Source: Thalassia testudinum (lineage: Eukaryota; Streptophyta; Magnoliopsida; Alismatales; Hydrocharitaceae). Taken from it: a stretch of 64,000 nucleotides of DNA. The stretch is from contig JAZHRO010000062.1 of NCBI GenBank assembly GCA_037157565.1, forward strand, positions 7,998,001-8,062,000, given 5' to 3'. The translations under genes and the position numbers were made by a program. Of the stretch, positions 24,308 to 36,823 are shown piece after piece; positions within the stretch are counted from its first letter, which is position 1, and every line of letters begins with the position of its first letter. The notes under the pieces are model-generated. The model saw nothing but the letters and a program-made list of their open reading frames with translations, was not told the origin of the DNA and searched no databases.

Positions 24308-25166
24308 TTATAACAATGTATGGCCCATCCCAGCGGGACTTGAGCTTTCCAGGGAATAATTTAAGTCTAGAATTGAAAAGCCAGACCCATTGGTTGGGCT
24401 AAAAAGTCTTTCTAATGATGTGCTTGTCATGGAAGACTTTTGTACGTTGCTTGTAAGCTTGAGAAGATTCATAAGCTTTATTACGAAGCTCCTTAAGCTC
24501 ACTTAATTCTAATATACGTGCCCTTCCCGCTTTATCCAGATTCAAGTTAACATTTTTAATAGCCCAATAAGCTTTATGTTGGATTTCAACGGGAAGGTGG
24601 CACACTTTTCTGTAGACAAGACGGGAAGGAGACATGCCCAAGGGAGTCTTATACGCAGTTCTGTAGGCCCAAAGAGCATCATTTAGTTTTTTAGACTAAT
24701 CCTTCCGATCAGGCCTGATAGTTTTTTCTAAAATTCGCTTAATCTCCCTATTAGACACTTCAACTTGTCCACTCATTTGGAGATGATAAGGTGTGGCTAT
24801 CATGTGGTTGACTCCCAAATTTTGGAGTAGTCTTGTGAAGTGTACATTCTTACAGTGAGGTCCTCCACCACTTATGATCATCCTTGGGCACCCATACCGA
24901 GAAATGATATTAGCCTTAACAAAGCCCAAGACCACGGAATGGTCATTAGTTCGCGTGGGTATGGCTTCTATCCATTTCGATACATAGTCAACCGCCACAA
25001 GGATGTATTCATATCCGAAGGACACAGGAAAGGGACTCATGAAGTCAATGCCCCAAATATCAAAGATTTCAACAGGAAGAATAGGTTGTTGGGGCATCTC
25101 ATCCCTTTTTCCAATGGTTCCCGTCTGCTGGCAGCATAGACATGCGCTCACATATGTATGTGCATC
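24308..25166 (-). pseudogene. Integrase of element D (core and C-terminal part)
   Basis: Integrase inserts the retroviral-type DNA copy into the genome. The stretch 24696-25151 has CLCCQQ (second half of the HHCC zinc finger), [13 protein letters not shown] with the first catalytic aspartate, [13 protein letters not shown], then IISGGGPHC where the family has a second Asp after IIS (here Gly), and VEVSNREIK with the catalytic glutamate. After a stop the C-terminal part (24399-24641) continues with [18 protein letters not shown] and LNLDKAG. The lost Asp and several stops make it inactive. It is the last pol domain, as usual in Ty3/gypsy. Confidence 0.88.
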
Positions 25167-25889
25167 TTAGAATAATGTGGGCCACCAAAAGCCAGACTGA
25201 AGAACCTTATGGGCAGTCTTCTTCCCACTAAAATGTTGTCCCCCACAATTGAGGTCATGGTAGAAGCTCAGAACATTTCTTTGTTTTTCGTCAGGGACGC
25301 AACAGCGAAAAAGCTGGTCAGGGCCTATTCTAAAAAGCTTGGGTTCCTCCCAGTGATAAAATTTAGCATTGGCGAGAAACCTGTCTCGTTTCTGCTTGTC
25401 CCAAGTACTGGGGGTAATGCTCGCGACCAGATAGTTCACTATGTCAGCGAACCAAAGAGTTTTAGCTTCCACGGCCATCAGAGACTCATCAGGGAAAGTC
25501 TCTTGAATACCGCCAGCAGGGTTAGATGCCTCAATAGGGATCCTAGACAAATGGTCTGCTACCACATTCTCAACTCCTTTCTTGTCTTTAATTTCTAGGT
25601 CAAATTCTTGGAGTAGTAGAATCCAACGAATTAGGCGAGGTTTGGTGTCCTTTTTAGCAAGAAGATGCTTTAGGGTAGAATGATCAGTGAACACCACAAC
25701 CTTGGATCCCAAAAGATCAGATCGAAACTTTTCCAAAGCAAATATTACAGCAAGTAATTCCTTTTCAGTGACCGTGTAGTTTTGCTGAGGATCCGTAAGG
25801 GTCTTGCTGGCATAATGCAGCACATGAGGTTTGCCATCAACCCTTTGACCTAAGACCGCTCCCACTGCAAAATCAGAAGCATCACACAT
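25167..25889 (-). pseudogene. RNase H and integrase zinc finger of element D
   Basis: 240 codons open. [26 protein letters not shown] and [15 protein letters not shown] give the three acidic RNase H positions; then [23 protein letters not shown] ends the domain. Residues about 185-235 carry [12 protein letters not shown], the two histidines of the integrase HHCC finger. A stop separates it from the integrase core at 25166. Upstream it is separated from reverse transcriptase by a frameshift near 25900-26008. Confidence 0.9.
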
Positions 25890-26008
25890 AAGCTCAAACG
25901 GGAGGGTCCAATCTGGTGCTTGGAGAATCGACGCGGTAATGAGGGCTTTCTTTAAAACTTGGAAAGCCTCGCCACATCTATCATCAAAATCGAAGGAGAC
26001 ATCCTTCG

Positions 26009-26491
26009 CTAACAGTCATAGAGTGGCTTAGAGATTTTACTGAAATCTCTAATGAAGAGCCTATAAAATCCAGCATGGCCAAGGAAAGATCTAACCTGAC
26101 GAACATTGGCAGGCAATGGAAGCTTAGAGATGGAATCAATTTTTGCGGTGTCCACCTCTAATCCTCTCTCAGAAACTACATGCCCTAACACAATGCCCTG
26201 CTGGACCATAAAGTGGCTTTTCTCCCAGCTAAGCACCAGCTTTGCCTCTTCGCAACGGGTTAAGACTTTATCAAGGTGAGAAAGGCATAAGTCAAATGAC
26301 GAGCCATAAATGGAGAAGTCATCCATGAAAATTTCAACGAACTCGTCGATCATATCAGAAGAGATAGCCATCATACAACATTGGAAAGTGGAAAGAGCAT
26401 TACATAACCCGAATGGCATTCGACGGAACGCAAAAGTGCCATACGGACTTGTGAAGGTGGTACGCTCCTGATCATCAGGAAAAATGGCCAT
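26009..26491 (-). pseudogene. Reverse transcriptase palm and thumb of element D
   Basis: 160 codons. TFTSPYGTFAFRRMPFGLCN precedes EIFMDDFSIYG, the FMDD catalytic box with both aspartates kept. GIVLGHVVSERGLEVD and SFLGHAGFYRLFIRDFSKI follow. It joins the N-terminal part at 26546 through one in-frame stop (TGA where related copies have Arg, as expected from CpG deamination). The domain is otherwise nearly whole. Confidence 0.9.
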
Positions 26492-26545
26492 CTGATTGTA
26501 CCCAGAGTACCCGTCAAGAAAACAAAAGTACTTGTTCCCTGCTAA

Positions 26546-27193
26546 TCATTCCAGAATTTGATCGATAAACGGTAAGGGGCAATGGTCTTTCTGGGTAGCC
26601 ATGTTTAAACGACGATAATCAATGCAGACCCTCCAACCAGTTGAGGGTCTAGTGGTCACCAGTTCACCTCGGTCATTCTCTTCCACAGTGATTCCTGCCT
26701 TTTTCGGAACTACGTGAATAGGACTAACCCATTTACTATCTGAAATGGGATAGATAATCCCTGCATCTAGCCAATTTAGAATCTCCTTTTTAACAACCTC
26801 CCGCATATTTGGATTAAGCCTTCTCTGCATATCTCGGAAAGGCTTCACGGACTCATCCGTGTATATATGATGCATGCAAAGAGAGGGATCAACACCCTTA
26901 ATATCAGCAATTGTCCAGGCAATTGCTTCCTTGTGCCTTTGTAAATACTCGAGCAGAGCTTCCTCCTGCAATTCAGATAATGCAGACGAGATAATAACGG
27001 GGAGCGTGTTATTAGGGCCAAGGAAAGCATATTTCAATGTGCTCGAGAGGGGTTTCAACTCCAATTCAGGAGCCTTTTGGATTGAGGGTTTTAGTTGAGA
27101 TGTCCCCACCTCAGGCAGCGGATCTACCTTCATAGTCCAAGGTGGGCACAGAGACTCAGTGTGTATCCCCAGCAACTCTTCTAGTTCGGGCAT
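26546..27193 (-). pseudogene. Reverse transcriptase N-terminal part of element D
   Basis: 215 codons. A linker rich in Pro and Glu is followed by LKYAFLGPNNTLPVIISS, LQRHKEAIAWTIADIKGVDP, HHIYTDE, RRLNPNMREVVKKEILNWLD, WVSPIHVVPKKAGITV and a WRVCIDYRRLN block. This is the standard order of Athila pol between protease and the catalytic palm. It ends at the stop before LAG. Confidence 0.88.
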
Positions 27194-27282
27194 TTTCCTT
27201 TCAGTTCTTTAATAATCAGGGGATGGTCCTGAGATATGACCTTCTGAAGGGGATCTCTACATAAGAGTGCTGGAGTAGTCTC

Positions 27283-28416
27283 TTAAATTATTTCATCGAC
27301 CTCAATCTGAGAACAATCTTCAAATCCGGGCTGCTTGTAAGCATCAAAAGCATTCAACCGGATCTTCTTGTTCCCAAAGCCCATTTTAAGTGCCCCAGAT
27401 CTACAATTTATAGAGGCATTGGCTGTGGCTAAGAAGGGGTGTCCCAGAATAACGGACAGCTTTATGGGCTTATTAGATGGGTTAGTATCAAGTACCAGAA
27501 AGTCAACTGGGAAGAAGAAATCCTCCACTCTCACAAGGACATCTTCCAATAATCCCCGCGATGTCTTAAGTGATCTATCTACAACCTGGAGGATTACTGG
27601 ACTAGGCTTTAGCTTGCCTCCTCCCAAAAGGTCATAGATAGAGCTCCATAGAATGTTTACCCCCGCACCCAGATCGAGCAGAGCCTCGTCAATGTGTTGG
27701 TTACCTATAACCACTGAAATATACTGGGACCCTGGGTCTTTCATTTTGGGGGGTGTTCCATGATGAAGAACCGAGCTAACATGGTCAGGCAGGATGACCT
27801 TGGTTTGGACCTGTTTCCTAGATCGGTGCTTCTGGGTGCACAGGTCCTTCAGAAAATTGGCATAAGATGGAATCTGTTTAATCGCTTCCAACAGAGGCAA
27901 GTTAATCTGGACTTGCCTAAAAGTATCCATAATCTCTTTCGTCCTATCCTTGGCTCTAGATGAGCCAATAGAGGATTCCCCAGGAGCAGATAGGCGCTCT
28001 GGATAGGGTACCCTCGGCTTCTGGGTAGAGGGGTCATCATGCAAGGAAAGGGGTGGTGGAAGGACAACATCCTCATTGTGGGTGATTTTGTGCAAGGGAG
28101 AGTGGTGTGGCTCTTCCTCGGGTGAGATGGAAGTTGGGTCAGGTGTGGAAGGGGAATTCTGAGATGTAACAGTAGGAGTGTTATCAGGCTTGTCAATCTT
28201 TTTTCCACTCCTCAACACAGTCACTGCTTGGGCGTGCTCCCTGAATACAACCCCCTTGCCCTTAGGGTTCTCCTCAGAGGAGCTAGGTAGCTTCCCTGGA
28301 TCACGTTGCCCAACTGCCTCAGTAAGATGACCAATTTGGGATTGCGTATCAGTAATCATCTTATTCTGAGATTGGATAACCATATTCTGATGCTCTTGCA
28401 TTGCTTTCATCATGGT
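27283..28416 (-). pseudogene. gag C-terminus and aspartic protease of element D
   Basis: About 378 codons open. The first ~160 residues are Gln/Pro/Ser-rich gag tail and spacer with VTVLRSGKKIDKP. Then LPLLEAIKQIPSYANFLKDL and VSSVLHHGTPPKMKDPGSQY precede ALLDLGAGVNILWSSIYDLL, the single-motif aspartic protease (DLGA) of Ty3/gypsy. DVLVRVEDFFFPVDFLVLDT and VILGHPFLATANASI follow. The ORF runs 4 codons into the solo LTR at 28417. Residues that define the protease are present; breaks lie upstream in gag and downstream before reverse transcriptase. Confidence 0.9.
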
Positions 28417-30099
28417 TGATGAGTCCATTTTAATGGACTAATATTACGCCTAAGTAAATTTAATCGTACCGTTTAGGAGTGTTAATAACTACAATTAAGT
28501 TGTACAATATTTGTATGCATCATGATTTAAGTTTATAACATTCTATAACTTAATATGTAATGATTTTGTTATTTTTATGTGCAGGAATTATATTTAGAAA
28601 GAGCAAGGGTTGGGGAGCAAATTTCCCCAACAACCAACGACATCTTTTCCCTTTCCACCGGCCACCCTCAACAGCTGCTGGTCTCAAGAACGCCTCCCCA
28701 ACAGTCTCCTGCCAAAATTAGAAAAGGGATTTGAAAATCCCTTGATTAGCGCATGCGGGGAGAGTGAGGAGTTAAAAAGCACGCGGAGAAAGGAGAGGAG
28801 ATCCATCTTCACCCTTGCGGGGAACAACCCCAAGCGTGCACTATGGACCAGCGCGCGCCCTACTCCTTCACCTCGCGCCCCCTCCTGTAGGCGCTCGTGC
28901 CCCACTCCAGCACTTGCACCCCTGCAAGCGTCTGCAGCCGCGCCCTAGCAAGACCGCCTCGTCTCCAGCGCACCCCTCTGCAGGCATCCTCCCGCACACC
29001 CTGCCAGGCCGCGCCTACCTCTGCGCACCCCTGCAGGCACCCCCCCTCCAGGCAGCCAGGCGCACCCGCACTCCTGCAGGTGCATCCGCACTGCCACCCG
29101 CGCCCACAGGTGCGTGCCTCAACCTCCAGCACCCGCCTTCGTGCCTCAACCTCCAGTGCCCACCTTCGCGTCCACCCTCCAGCGTCTCTTCTACAGACCC
29201 GCCTCACTCCATCTCGCGCACTCTGCCAGGCCACGCCCGCAGGCGCACCCTCCTTCCAGTGCCTAGCGTCCCTAGTAGGCACCGCACGCCTCAACCTCTA
29301 GCGCTCCTTCTTACGCGCCCCTCTCCATCGCCTTCACCACCACCACACCACCGCAGGCGCTTCATGGTAGCGTAGCACCTCCCACTGGCACGTGCCATCT
29401 GCAGCGCGCGTCTCTCTCAAGCAGGCGCTTCACAGCAGCAGTAGCCTCCTCCGACATCTTCTCCTCCACAGGCCAGCCACCTCCGGCCATCTCTGTCGAC
29501 GTTGCAACCTCCATCGGATTGGCCTCGTCCTCGCCAACATCCCTTGCTTGTGAAAGCCCCACCGGTGCTCTCTCTCTCCCGCGAGGAGGAGAGAGGGCAA
29601 ATGCTCTGTTGTCTCTGATAATAAAAATTACATTCACTGCCATTGCCACCAGAATTTGATTTTTATTTATTATTATATTATGGTGAAATTACGCATGCAC
29701 ACTCATATTCTCTGATAATTGCACATTAATGATATTCACCTATTTCAAGATTGGTTTTGGGCTTAACCTGTGCACTAATTTTCTCTAGTACACGCCACGT
29801 GAAAATTACATAAAATCATTATATATTTATTGAAGATTTCAGTGAGGGAAAACTGCACATATACCCTTATCTTTTTAATTTATTGTGAATCTACTTTCCA
29901 TCGCATTTTATGTCAGATTTGAATAGGGATTTCACAATTTACCGAAAGAATATAAAATAATCGAGAGTTTATTGCATAATTGCCTCCCTGTGGACACGAC
30001 CCACTCTTCTATGAGTGGTTATTTTTATTTTTTCTTATTTGATTAGTCGATTTTTCCATCACTTAAATACTACAACGCAAAGCGGAAAGTATACTACCA
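28417..30099 (+). mobile_element. Solo D-type LTR nested in gag of element D
   Basis: Starts TGATGAGTCCATTTTAATGG and ends TATACTACCA, 1,683 bp. Flanks are ATGGT (28412-28416) and ATGGC (30100-30104), a 5-bp duplication with one change. The host gag reads continuously when it is removed. The same family as its host, in opposite orientation. Contains the CpG-rich block 28840-29590 and U5 block about 29980-30005. Confidence 0.9.
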
Positions 30100-31316
30100 A
30101 TGGCCTTCAATTCATCCATCTTAGAGGGCTTATTCGGAGGAGGATTTTCATAAGAAGGTTGGTATATGGGATGGGGAGGTAAGGGTCTTGTATTCCCTGA
30201 GTTAGAAGCATCACCTTGCTTCCAAGAGAAGTTTGGATGGTTCCGCCACCCTGGGTTATAAGTGTTGGAATAAGGCTTATTGCGAGGGGGGCGGAAACCT
30301 TGGGCCGCGTTCAAGTCAGCCTGAATCAACTTAGGGAATTGGTTTTCCTGATGGCACTCCGTAGTGGCGTGCGTTGTGCTTTGGCAAATGGAGCATTCTC
30401 TTGAAGCTTGAAAATTAGAGGCTGCTTGCGGGTTCATGCCAGGGTTTGCTAAAAGCCTGTCAAAGTTTTTATTCAATAGTTGAATCTGATAAGCCAAATC
30501 CTGAGAATCCCCAGCTTCATGGGCCTCTATCTTCCTCTGCAAGATTGATGATTTTCTTTCTTGATAGGCAGAGGACAGATGTATGGAGTTGTCGCTTAAT
30601 GTTTCAAATAATGCCTAGGCTTTATCCTCAGTTCTGGTCATGAAGGTTCCTGCATAAGCTGCATCAATGGTTTGCTTATGCCTTTCAGATAATCCTTTAT
30701 AGAACCTTTCGACCAACTGCCATCTTGGCACTTGATGGTGGGGTCATAACCTAAGGAGGTCATTAAAGTGCTCCCAAGTCTCATGAAATTACTCCCCTTC
30801 CTGTTGAGTAAAACCCATAATCTCTCTTCTGTAATGGTTGGTTTTACTTATAGGAAAATACTTTTTCAAAAATTCTCCCTTAAGGGTGGCCCAATCATTT
30901 ACCCTTGCGTTGAGGGTATGATACCAGTGCTTGGCCTTATCCTTAAGGGAGAAAGGAAATAGAGTCCTCATCAAGGCTTCATCAATAAAGCCCTGGAGCT
31001 TCACCGTGGAACAGACCTCGGTGAATTCCTCCAAATGCCGATAGGGGTCCTCCCTGGTAGTACCATAAAAAGAGGGCAATAAAGATATGGTACTGCTCTT
31101 GATCTCATACGGATTATCCCCTGCCGATTATCTTAGTGCTTGTGCAGGTTGGTTAGTTGGAATAAAATAGTCCCTTAGGATCCTTTGTTGATTTGCACCT
31201 TGCTCAACCATTCCTTCTTTTTCCTCTCCTAGGTGAGCTCTCCTAAGAATTCTCTCAGGCTCAGGATCAAACACTAGACTACCCTCAAGAGAGCGTCTAG
31301 CAAGCATACAAAACAC
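30100..31316 (-). pseudogene. gag N-terminus, capsid and zinc knuckle of element D
   Basis: Three frames cover it. 31128-31316 gives the N-terminus (MLARRSLEGSL, then RILRDYFIPTNQP). 30789-31079 gives the capsid-like Retrotrans_gag domain: FYGTTREDPYRHLEEFTEVC, FPFSLKDKAKHWYHTL, LKGEFLKKYFPISKTNHYRR. 30100-30542 has CSICQSTTHATTEC, a perfect CX2CX4HX4C zinc knuckle that binds genomic RNA. The start is likely the Met at about 31307. Stops between the frames make it a pseudogene. Confidence 0.88.
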
Positions 31317-32496
31317 AATTCAGGTTTTTATTAAGTTAAACCTCCACTCCAAAGATAAGTCAAAAGATCAAGACTTATCCCTCCGTTCCCACGTAAGTGG
31401 TATAAGAGGGGTGTGGACTTGAAATCTTAACCTTCTTTATTCCAGAGGTCGAATTAGTTAATATAAATGGCCAAACAAGTTTTTCACTGCAATTACGTGC
31501 CTTAATTCAACCTTCGAGTGCCCTAGGACCTATACTTTGCTTGGATGATACTCCCAGGTGATCAAGTGAGAAGTCATTCCAAGGACGAACAAAGGAATGC
31601 AAGTAGGGGAACCTTAACTACCCCTTTGTTCCTTTAAGGGGTGTCCCCCTCCATGGAGTATCAAAACACTTAGTCAAAAGATAGTATCACCACCACCACA
31701 AAGCACAATAGGAGGGTCTGCACCGATAAAGAGATCGGTGCCTATAGCTTTAAGGGATCGAGCCTTAGTGCGGTGCCTAATGTGCGTGCTCAGTGTCAGA
31801 AGTGTGCAACAAACTGTAAATCTTTGTAATTTCTTTTGAAATCGTAGACAAGTCCCCTAGAATCAGATCAAAAATTGCTTTTAGGGTTGAATCTGATTAT
31901 CAGTCCCACTTTTAGTTATGTGACCACTGAATTAGTAAATTCAAACAACTTGGTGGTCTTGAATTTTAATTTGAATGGAAATGCGTGAACAAGAGCTGGA
32001 TGCAAAAGTTAGAAAGATGTACCTGTCTCTAGCAATCTTCGTGCTAATATGCTTGCAATAAAATAATAAGATCTAATGTGCTGCTCAATCACCCCTAAAT
32101 GCACGCACCTAAGGGCATGCAACTTCTAAATAGGCAGCTCGATATTTTCTTTGTTGGTTTTAAAGGCAAGCAGAAAATAGAATCACTCATGCACAAAAAA
32201 TAATGTAAGCCCTAGTAGCCAAAGAATGTGGGGATAAACCTCCAAAAATTCAGCCCCAATTACTACAAGGGTGAAAAGACAGAAGTAAATTTTGTGACGA
32301 CGGAGAATCCTTTGTGAAAGCAAGATCTTGGTCTCCTACGTCTTTTCCTTGTGTCGCTTAGCTCATGGCTGCTGTCGTTGCTCTGTTGCGCCTTGTCGCC
32401 TCGTCAGATTCCTCACACAGTAAAAAAAATTGATCAGATAATTTTGCAACTCAGAATATTCAAAAATAATGAAATAAATCTATTGCGTATGTTGCC
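31317..32496 (-). other. Leader of element D
   Basis: About 1.2 kb without coding potential. Shares CCCACGTAAGTGGTATAAGAG (31389-31410), CCTTTAAGGGGTGTCCCCCT (31632-31651) and CACCGATAAAGAGATCGG (31720-31737) with element C. Confidence 0.7.
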
Positions 32497-32514
32497 TCCC
32501 CAGCAACGGCACCA
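32497..32514 (-). other. Primer binding site (tRNA-Asp), element D
   Basis: In transcript sense TGGTGCCGTTGCTGGGGA, two mismatches from the tRNA-Asp complement, three bases from the 5' LTR. Confidence 0.9.
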
Positions 32515-32517
32515 ATT

Positions 32518-34012
32518 TGAAAAGTCAACTTTCCACTATGATTTGTAGAATTTAAGTGGTGGAAAAATCAACTAATCAACAATAAAAAAAATAACCACTC
32601 ACAGAAGAGCGGGTCATGTCCACAGGGAGGCAATTATGCAATAAACTCTCGATTATTTCATATTCTTTCGGTTAAGTGCGAAATCCCTAGTCAAATCCGA
32701 CATAAAATGCGAAGGAAAGAAGATTCACAATAATTCAAAAATATAAGGGTATATGTGCAATTTTCCCTCACTCAAATCTTCAATCAATATATGATGTTTT
32801 TATGTAATTTTCAATTGACATATACTAGAGAAAGTTGGTGCACATGTTAATCCCAAAACCAATCTTGAAACAGGTAAATATCAATAACGTGCAGTTATCA
32901 GAAAGTATGAGTGTGCATTCGCAATTTTTCCATAATAAAATAATAATAAATCAAAAATCAAGTGTTGGTAATGGTAGCAAATGTAATTTTTAATTGAATG
33001 AAAAACAGAGCATTTGCTCTCTCTCTTGCTCGTGTGAGGGACGGAGCGTCGGCGGGGCTGTCAACACGCAAGCGAGGTTGGTGAAGACGAGGCCTATCCA
33101 ATGGAGGTTGCGGCGTCGACGGAGATGGCCGAAGGTGGCCGGCCGACGAAGGAGAAGAACGCAGGAGGAGGCACACCTGTGGGGTAGCGCCTGTAGTGAA
33201 GGGCGATGGAGGAGGGGTGCGATGCGGTGCCTGCGGCTATGCAGCTCCTGTGGAGCGGGGGGGCACTGTGGTGTCTGCAGGTGTGGGCCTGGCAGTGGTG
33301 AAGGCGCGCAGCGCCTTCAGGCGTGGCTGGAGATGGGTGTTGGACGCCTGCGGGCGTGCAGGCAGGTGCTTGCAGAAGAGCGTGCGCCTACGGGCACCTA
33401 GTGGTGCTGGTGCGGTGGTGCGCCTGAAGGCGATGGAGGCTGAGGCGCGAGCCTGGTGGTAGGCAGAGCACCTGCTGGGGTGTGGGCACTATGCGGGATG
33501 GGGCGCTGGCTGGAACGGCTGGGTGCTTGTGCGATGACTAAAGAGGCGGCTGGAGATGGGGCATGCCTACGGGTGCAGAAGGTGGTTTGGTGCACAGTGC
33601 ACACGAGTTACACTGTCCTTGGATTATCCCACCCCTCCTCTCCTTTCTCCACCTCCTCTTAACTCCTCTCCTCCGCCCTTCCAGGGATTTTCAAAAATAC
33701 TTTCTAAATATGGCCTCGATTGTTGAGGGAGAGTGGCGGAAGATTTGATAAATGTGCAGGAGGAGTTGCGGCTGGCATCAAATATGTGTTGGGGAAATTT
33801 ATTCTCCACCCTTGTTCTTTCCAAATATTATTCTTGCAATCATAAAAGCGTAACATCATTACATATTAAGTTATAGAATACTATAAAATAGATGTAAACT
33901 TAAGTCATGATGAATGCAAACATTCTATAACTTAATGTAGTTATTAACAAACCTAAAAGGTACGATTAAAGTTACTTAGGCATAATATTAGTCCATTAAA
34001 ATGGACTCATCA
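32518..34012 (-). repeat. D-type 5' LTR
   Basis: TGAAAAGTCAACT...ATGGACTCATCA on the + strand, 1,495 bp. It is about 160 bp shorter than the 3' LTR, mainly through gaps in the GC-rich block (33010-33640). It shares the terminal 8-bp stem and the U5 block (about 32605-32630). Confidence 0.92.
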
Positions 34013-36051
34013 CTCACCGACGTGCGGTAGTGAGTGAGGAGTGCAGGTCAATCTAGGCGGGTAAACTGGTCGGCCAGATCCGTGGGGGACAGAGTTGCAG
34101 ATGAGGTGCAAGTGTCCGTGGGTGAGAGGGACCTCACCCCGTGTTATGAAGCGAATAGCCTCTAACACTTTTTCAATTTATGTGACAGCAACCGCTCGTG
34201 AGTCTCCGATGTGGGACTAAACACGTCCCTCTTCTTCGCACAGCCAGTAGCAGGGCATCTCCATTCAATTCGCGCAAGGGAATCAGTCAACACTCTAATT
34301 TCCTGGTCAAGAATGAAGCTGAGTCGATTCCACAGCCGTTAGAGTTGAGTCCTGGAGCTACAGGTGAAGAACAACCTCTGAAGCTTGCTTCAGAGATATG
34401 TGTCAATGGCAGAGAGGGGTTGTACCTGAAATCAGGAATACGGCCTTTCGACCCAATCAGAACGTTCAAGGAGTATCGTCGGACATCAGGGAATGCAATT
34501 GAGGTGGTGGCATCTCGTGCGAGTGGTTGTGGAGGTCTGTTGACCTCATGGTTTGTGTGTGAGAGAGCGTGAGTCGAGGGGGTGATAGAGAGGCCAATCC
34601 CCTCAATTACTTGAGGGGTTTTGGTCGGTGAGTCAAGGCGATGGTGAGGAGAATGGAAGCAACGCAGTTGGGCGAGTGTGGAAGCCACTAGGGCTCCCCG
34701 AAGGTTTGTCGGCGAGGTGGAAGACGAAGGGCGACAGGGCGAGTCGGTAGTCGAAACGAGGCGGTGAGGGTCTGAAAATGAAGAGGGGAAGTCGAGGAGT
34801 TATTTAGGAGAGGAGGCAGACGAAGGGGAGTGGAGTTGACACCGATTGAGGTGTGGCCAGTGCCGAAAACAAAGATGCTTAGAGGTAGGTGATCGGCGTG
34901 GATGAAGGGGGGCAGGGGCGCCAGCGGGTGCTGCGCAACGTGGAAGAAGATAAGGATGAAGGATTTGCCACAGGTATGGTGGTTAGACGACGAGGGAAGA
35001 CAAGGAGAATCGTCGAAGCTTGAAGAGCAAATCAGCCAGAGGAGGGGAGAAGAATTTGAGGGATTCTCTAGCCGAATTCAAGCTTAGGGAAGTTTAGGAG
35101 GATCTGGGCTCACTTATATAAGGATCTAGAGGCGGTTTGAGCATGGGAAACAAGCTTTCCAAGCTTGGAGAGCCTCGCCAGATTTGGGAGTTGCTTGATA
35201 CCCAAATCTCTCATGCGTTCGCATGAGAGATTAGGTAGGTTTTAGGGCTTGGGATTGGTTTCAAAGGAAATTTCTTGACGAACTTCCCTTTCAATTTTGA
35301 AAGGGATTCATCAAGAAATCAGAAAGTTCTTTCCATTTTAAGGTCGCCGAACCAAGTAGCAATAGGATTAATGGCAGCAGGGACCTTTTTTCGAGAACGA
35401 CGATAAAGTTAGGGGTCCGTTTGAAAGGATTTTGAAAGTTAAGGGCAGAAATGAAATTATACAAGACCAATTTGCAAACTAGGTCAAGACAAATTCATCT
35501 TAGGTCCAAATTTTGATACAAACCTAATTTGGACCTAAGAAATCCAATGGTGAAGTTGGATTTTGGTTTTGACCATGTTTGACTAGAAAATTTATGCGAA
35601 AACCTAAATTAAGGCAAGTGTCTGTCTGTGGTTCTGTTTTGGGTCAAAGCAGGTTCTGATGGTCAAATTGAAAGTTATAAATCCTGGAGAATATTTTTCT
35701 AGGAATTTTAGAGAGTTTATGTAAATTTTAACCTTAGTTAACTAAGCGAGTCTATTTTTAGGGTTTCAAAAGTCATTTAATTCTCAAAACACGTGCAAAC
35801 CCTTTTCTGTCTGTCTTATCCCACTTGTTATCTTATTAAGACCAATTGAGCTTCATTCAACCCCTGAGGAAACCATTGGTTGTACTGCTTCAAGATGAGC
35901 TGGTAAAATTGCAGTTTTAGCCCTAGTGTCTTATTTTTCTTTCATAATGAATATGCAGTCACTTATGACTCTCTAGTGGTTATATAGGAGCATTTATTGA
36001 CTTAATTGGGTCAAAATAAGCTAGTTATGACTCATGATGGTGTTCCCATCA

Positions 36052-36805
36052 GTTTCCCCCACCCGACCTCTCTTGTCACAGATATTCCAAGTAGACTAGA
36101 ATGTGGACTTGACCTCTTAAGTCTACTAGTTTTAATTAAGAGCAAGGGTGCTTATGATTTCACTTAAACTTTTAAGATGTTTTTTATGAAAAGAGACCTA
36201 ATTTGAAGATTAGTTCACCCAACAAGGTGGGTCAACTTCACTTGTATTGTCCTCTTGAGAAATTTAGGTCCCTCTTTTAGTATTCAAATGAATTTAAGAG
36301 CCTGATTTTAGGGTTTTTTTTTAATAGATCAATTCAATCAACTTAGGCACACATTGTTTGGAAAGATCAATTCTTGATTAAGCAAGTGTGTCTCTAAAAC
36401 CCTAAGATGGAATCCTTAATTGGCTCTGATTTGGTCCAATTTAGTTTGTCAAAATGTGGTACCTAGGGCTTCAAACAAGAATGTGATAGCCTTAGATACC
36501 TTAGCTTCAAATGGGTGCACAGATCAGGATTTGGATTTTGTCTAAATAGAATGTATTAGATCATGAAACTTAATGATTAATCTAACAATATAATGCAAGT
36601 AGCCTTAATTGATTTCTTCCATTTTTTAACTTTTTTAGAATCAAGGGTTTAGAAGAAGGTAGATGGAGTTTACCTGCCCCTGGTGTGGTTGATGTGCGGC
36701 TCGTCTTCCTCAACGAATCCCCTGAAATAGATCAAAGTCAAAAGAGATAGAGCAAGTTAGTATTGACTCGGATATTACAATCAAGAGATCTGAATTGCAC
36801 GTTGC
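36052..36805 (-). other. Leader of G-left, primer-proximal part
   Basis: Near-identical to 54750-55505 of G-right. No ORF. It begins at the A3 insertion scar GTTTC. Confidence 0.8.
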
Positions 36806-36823
36806 GCCTTGGCAATGAAGCCA
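36806..36823 (-). other. Degenerate primer binding site (tRNA-Asp), G-left
   Basis: In transcript sense TGGCTTCATTGCCAAGGC, placed three bases inside the LTR like the better conserved site of G-right. Several mismatches mean it would prime poorly now. Confidence 0.7.

Larger units (their letters stand above)
20966..34012 (-). mobile_element. Element D: complete 13-kb Athila-lineage gag-pol element
   Basis: The 3' LTR is 20966-22623 and the 5' LTR 32518-34012, with the target duplication CTCAC at 20961-20965 and 34013-34017. Removing it joins the A3 LTR exactly as seen in the uninterrupted homologue at 60510-60530. Order on the minus strand is 5' LTR, tRNA-Asp primer site, leader, gag with CCHC knuckle, protease, reverse transcriptase, RNase H, integrase, 1.6 kb of 3' non-coding sequence, polypurine tract, 3' LTR. 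Gag is itself cut by a solo LTR of the same family. Several in-frame stops and frameshifts in pol show the copy is inactive, but most domains are nearly complete. Confidence 0.92.
20363..36051 (-). mobile_element. Solo A-type LTR (A3), split by element D
   Basis: Begins TGTTAACACGACG on the + strand and ends GGTGTTCCCATCA. The duplication GTTTC lies at 20358-20362 and 36052-36056. Without element D and its duplication the LTR is about 2,637 bp. The left part (20363-20965) has the U5 block (20459-20478) and polypyrimidine tract. The right part (34013-36051) has the GATGTGGGAC motif (34208-34217), a TATA box read on the minus strand (35113-35120) and AAGCTTGG repeats (35150-35170). Confidence 0.88.

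Noticed and set aside
24840..25139. + strand ORFs opposite pol (also 25209-25598, 27368-27637, 41686-42030, 49515-49712)
   Set aside because: Antisense shadows of recognised integrase, protease or ORFX sequence.
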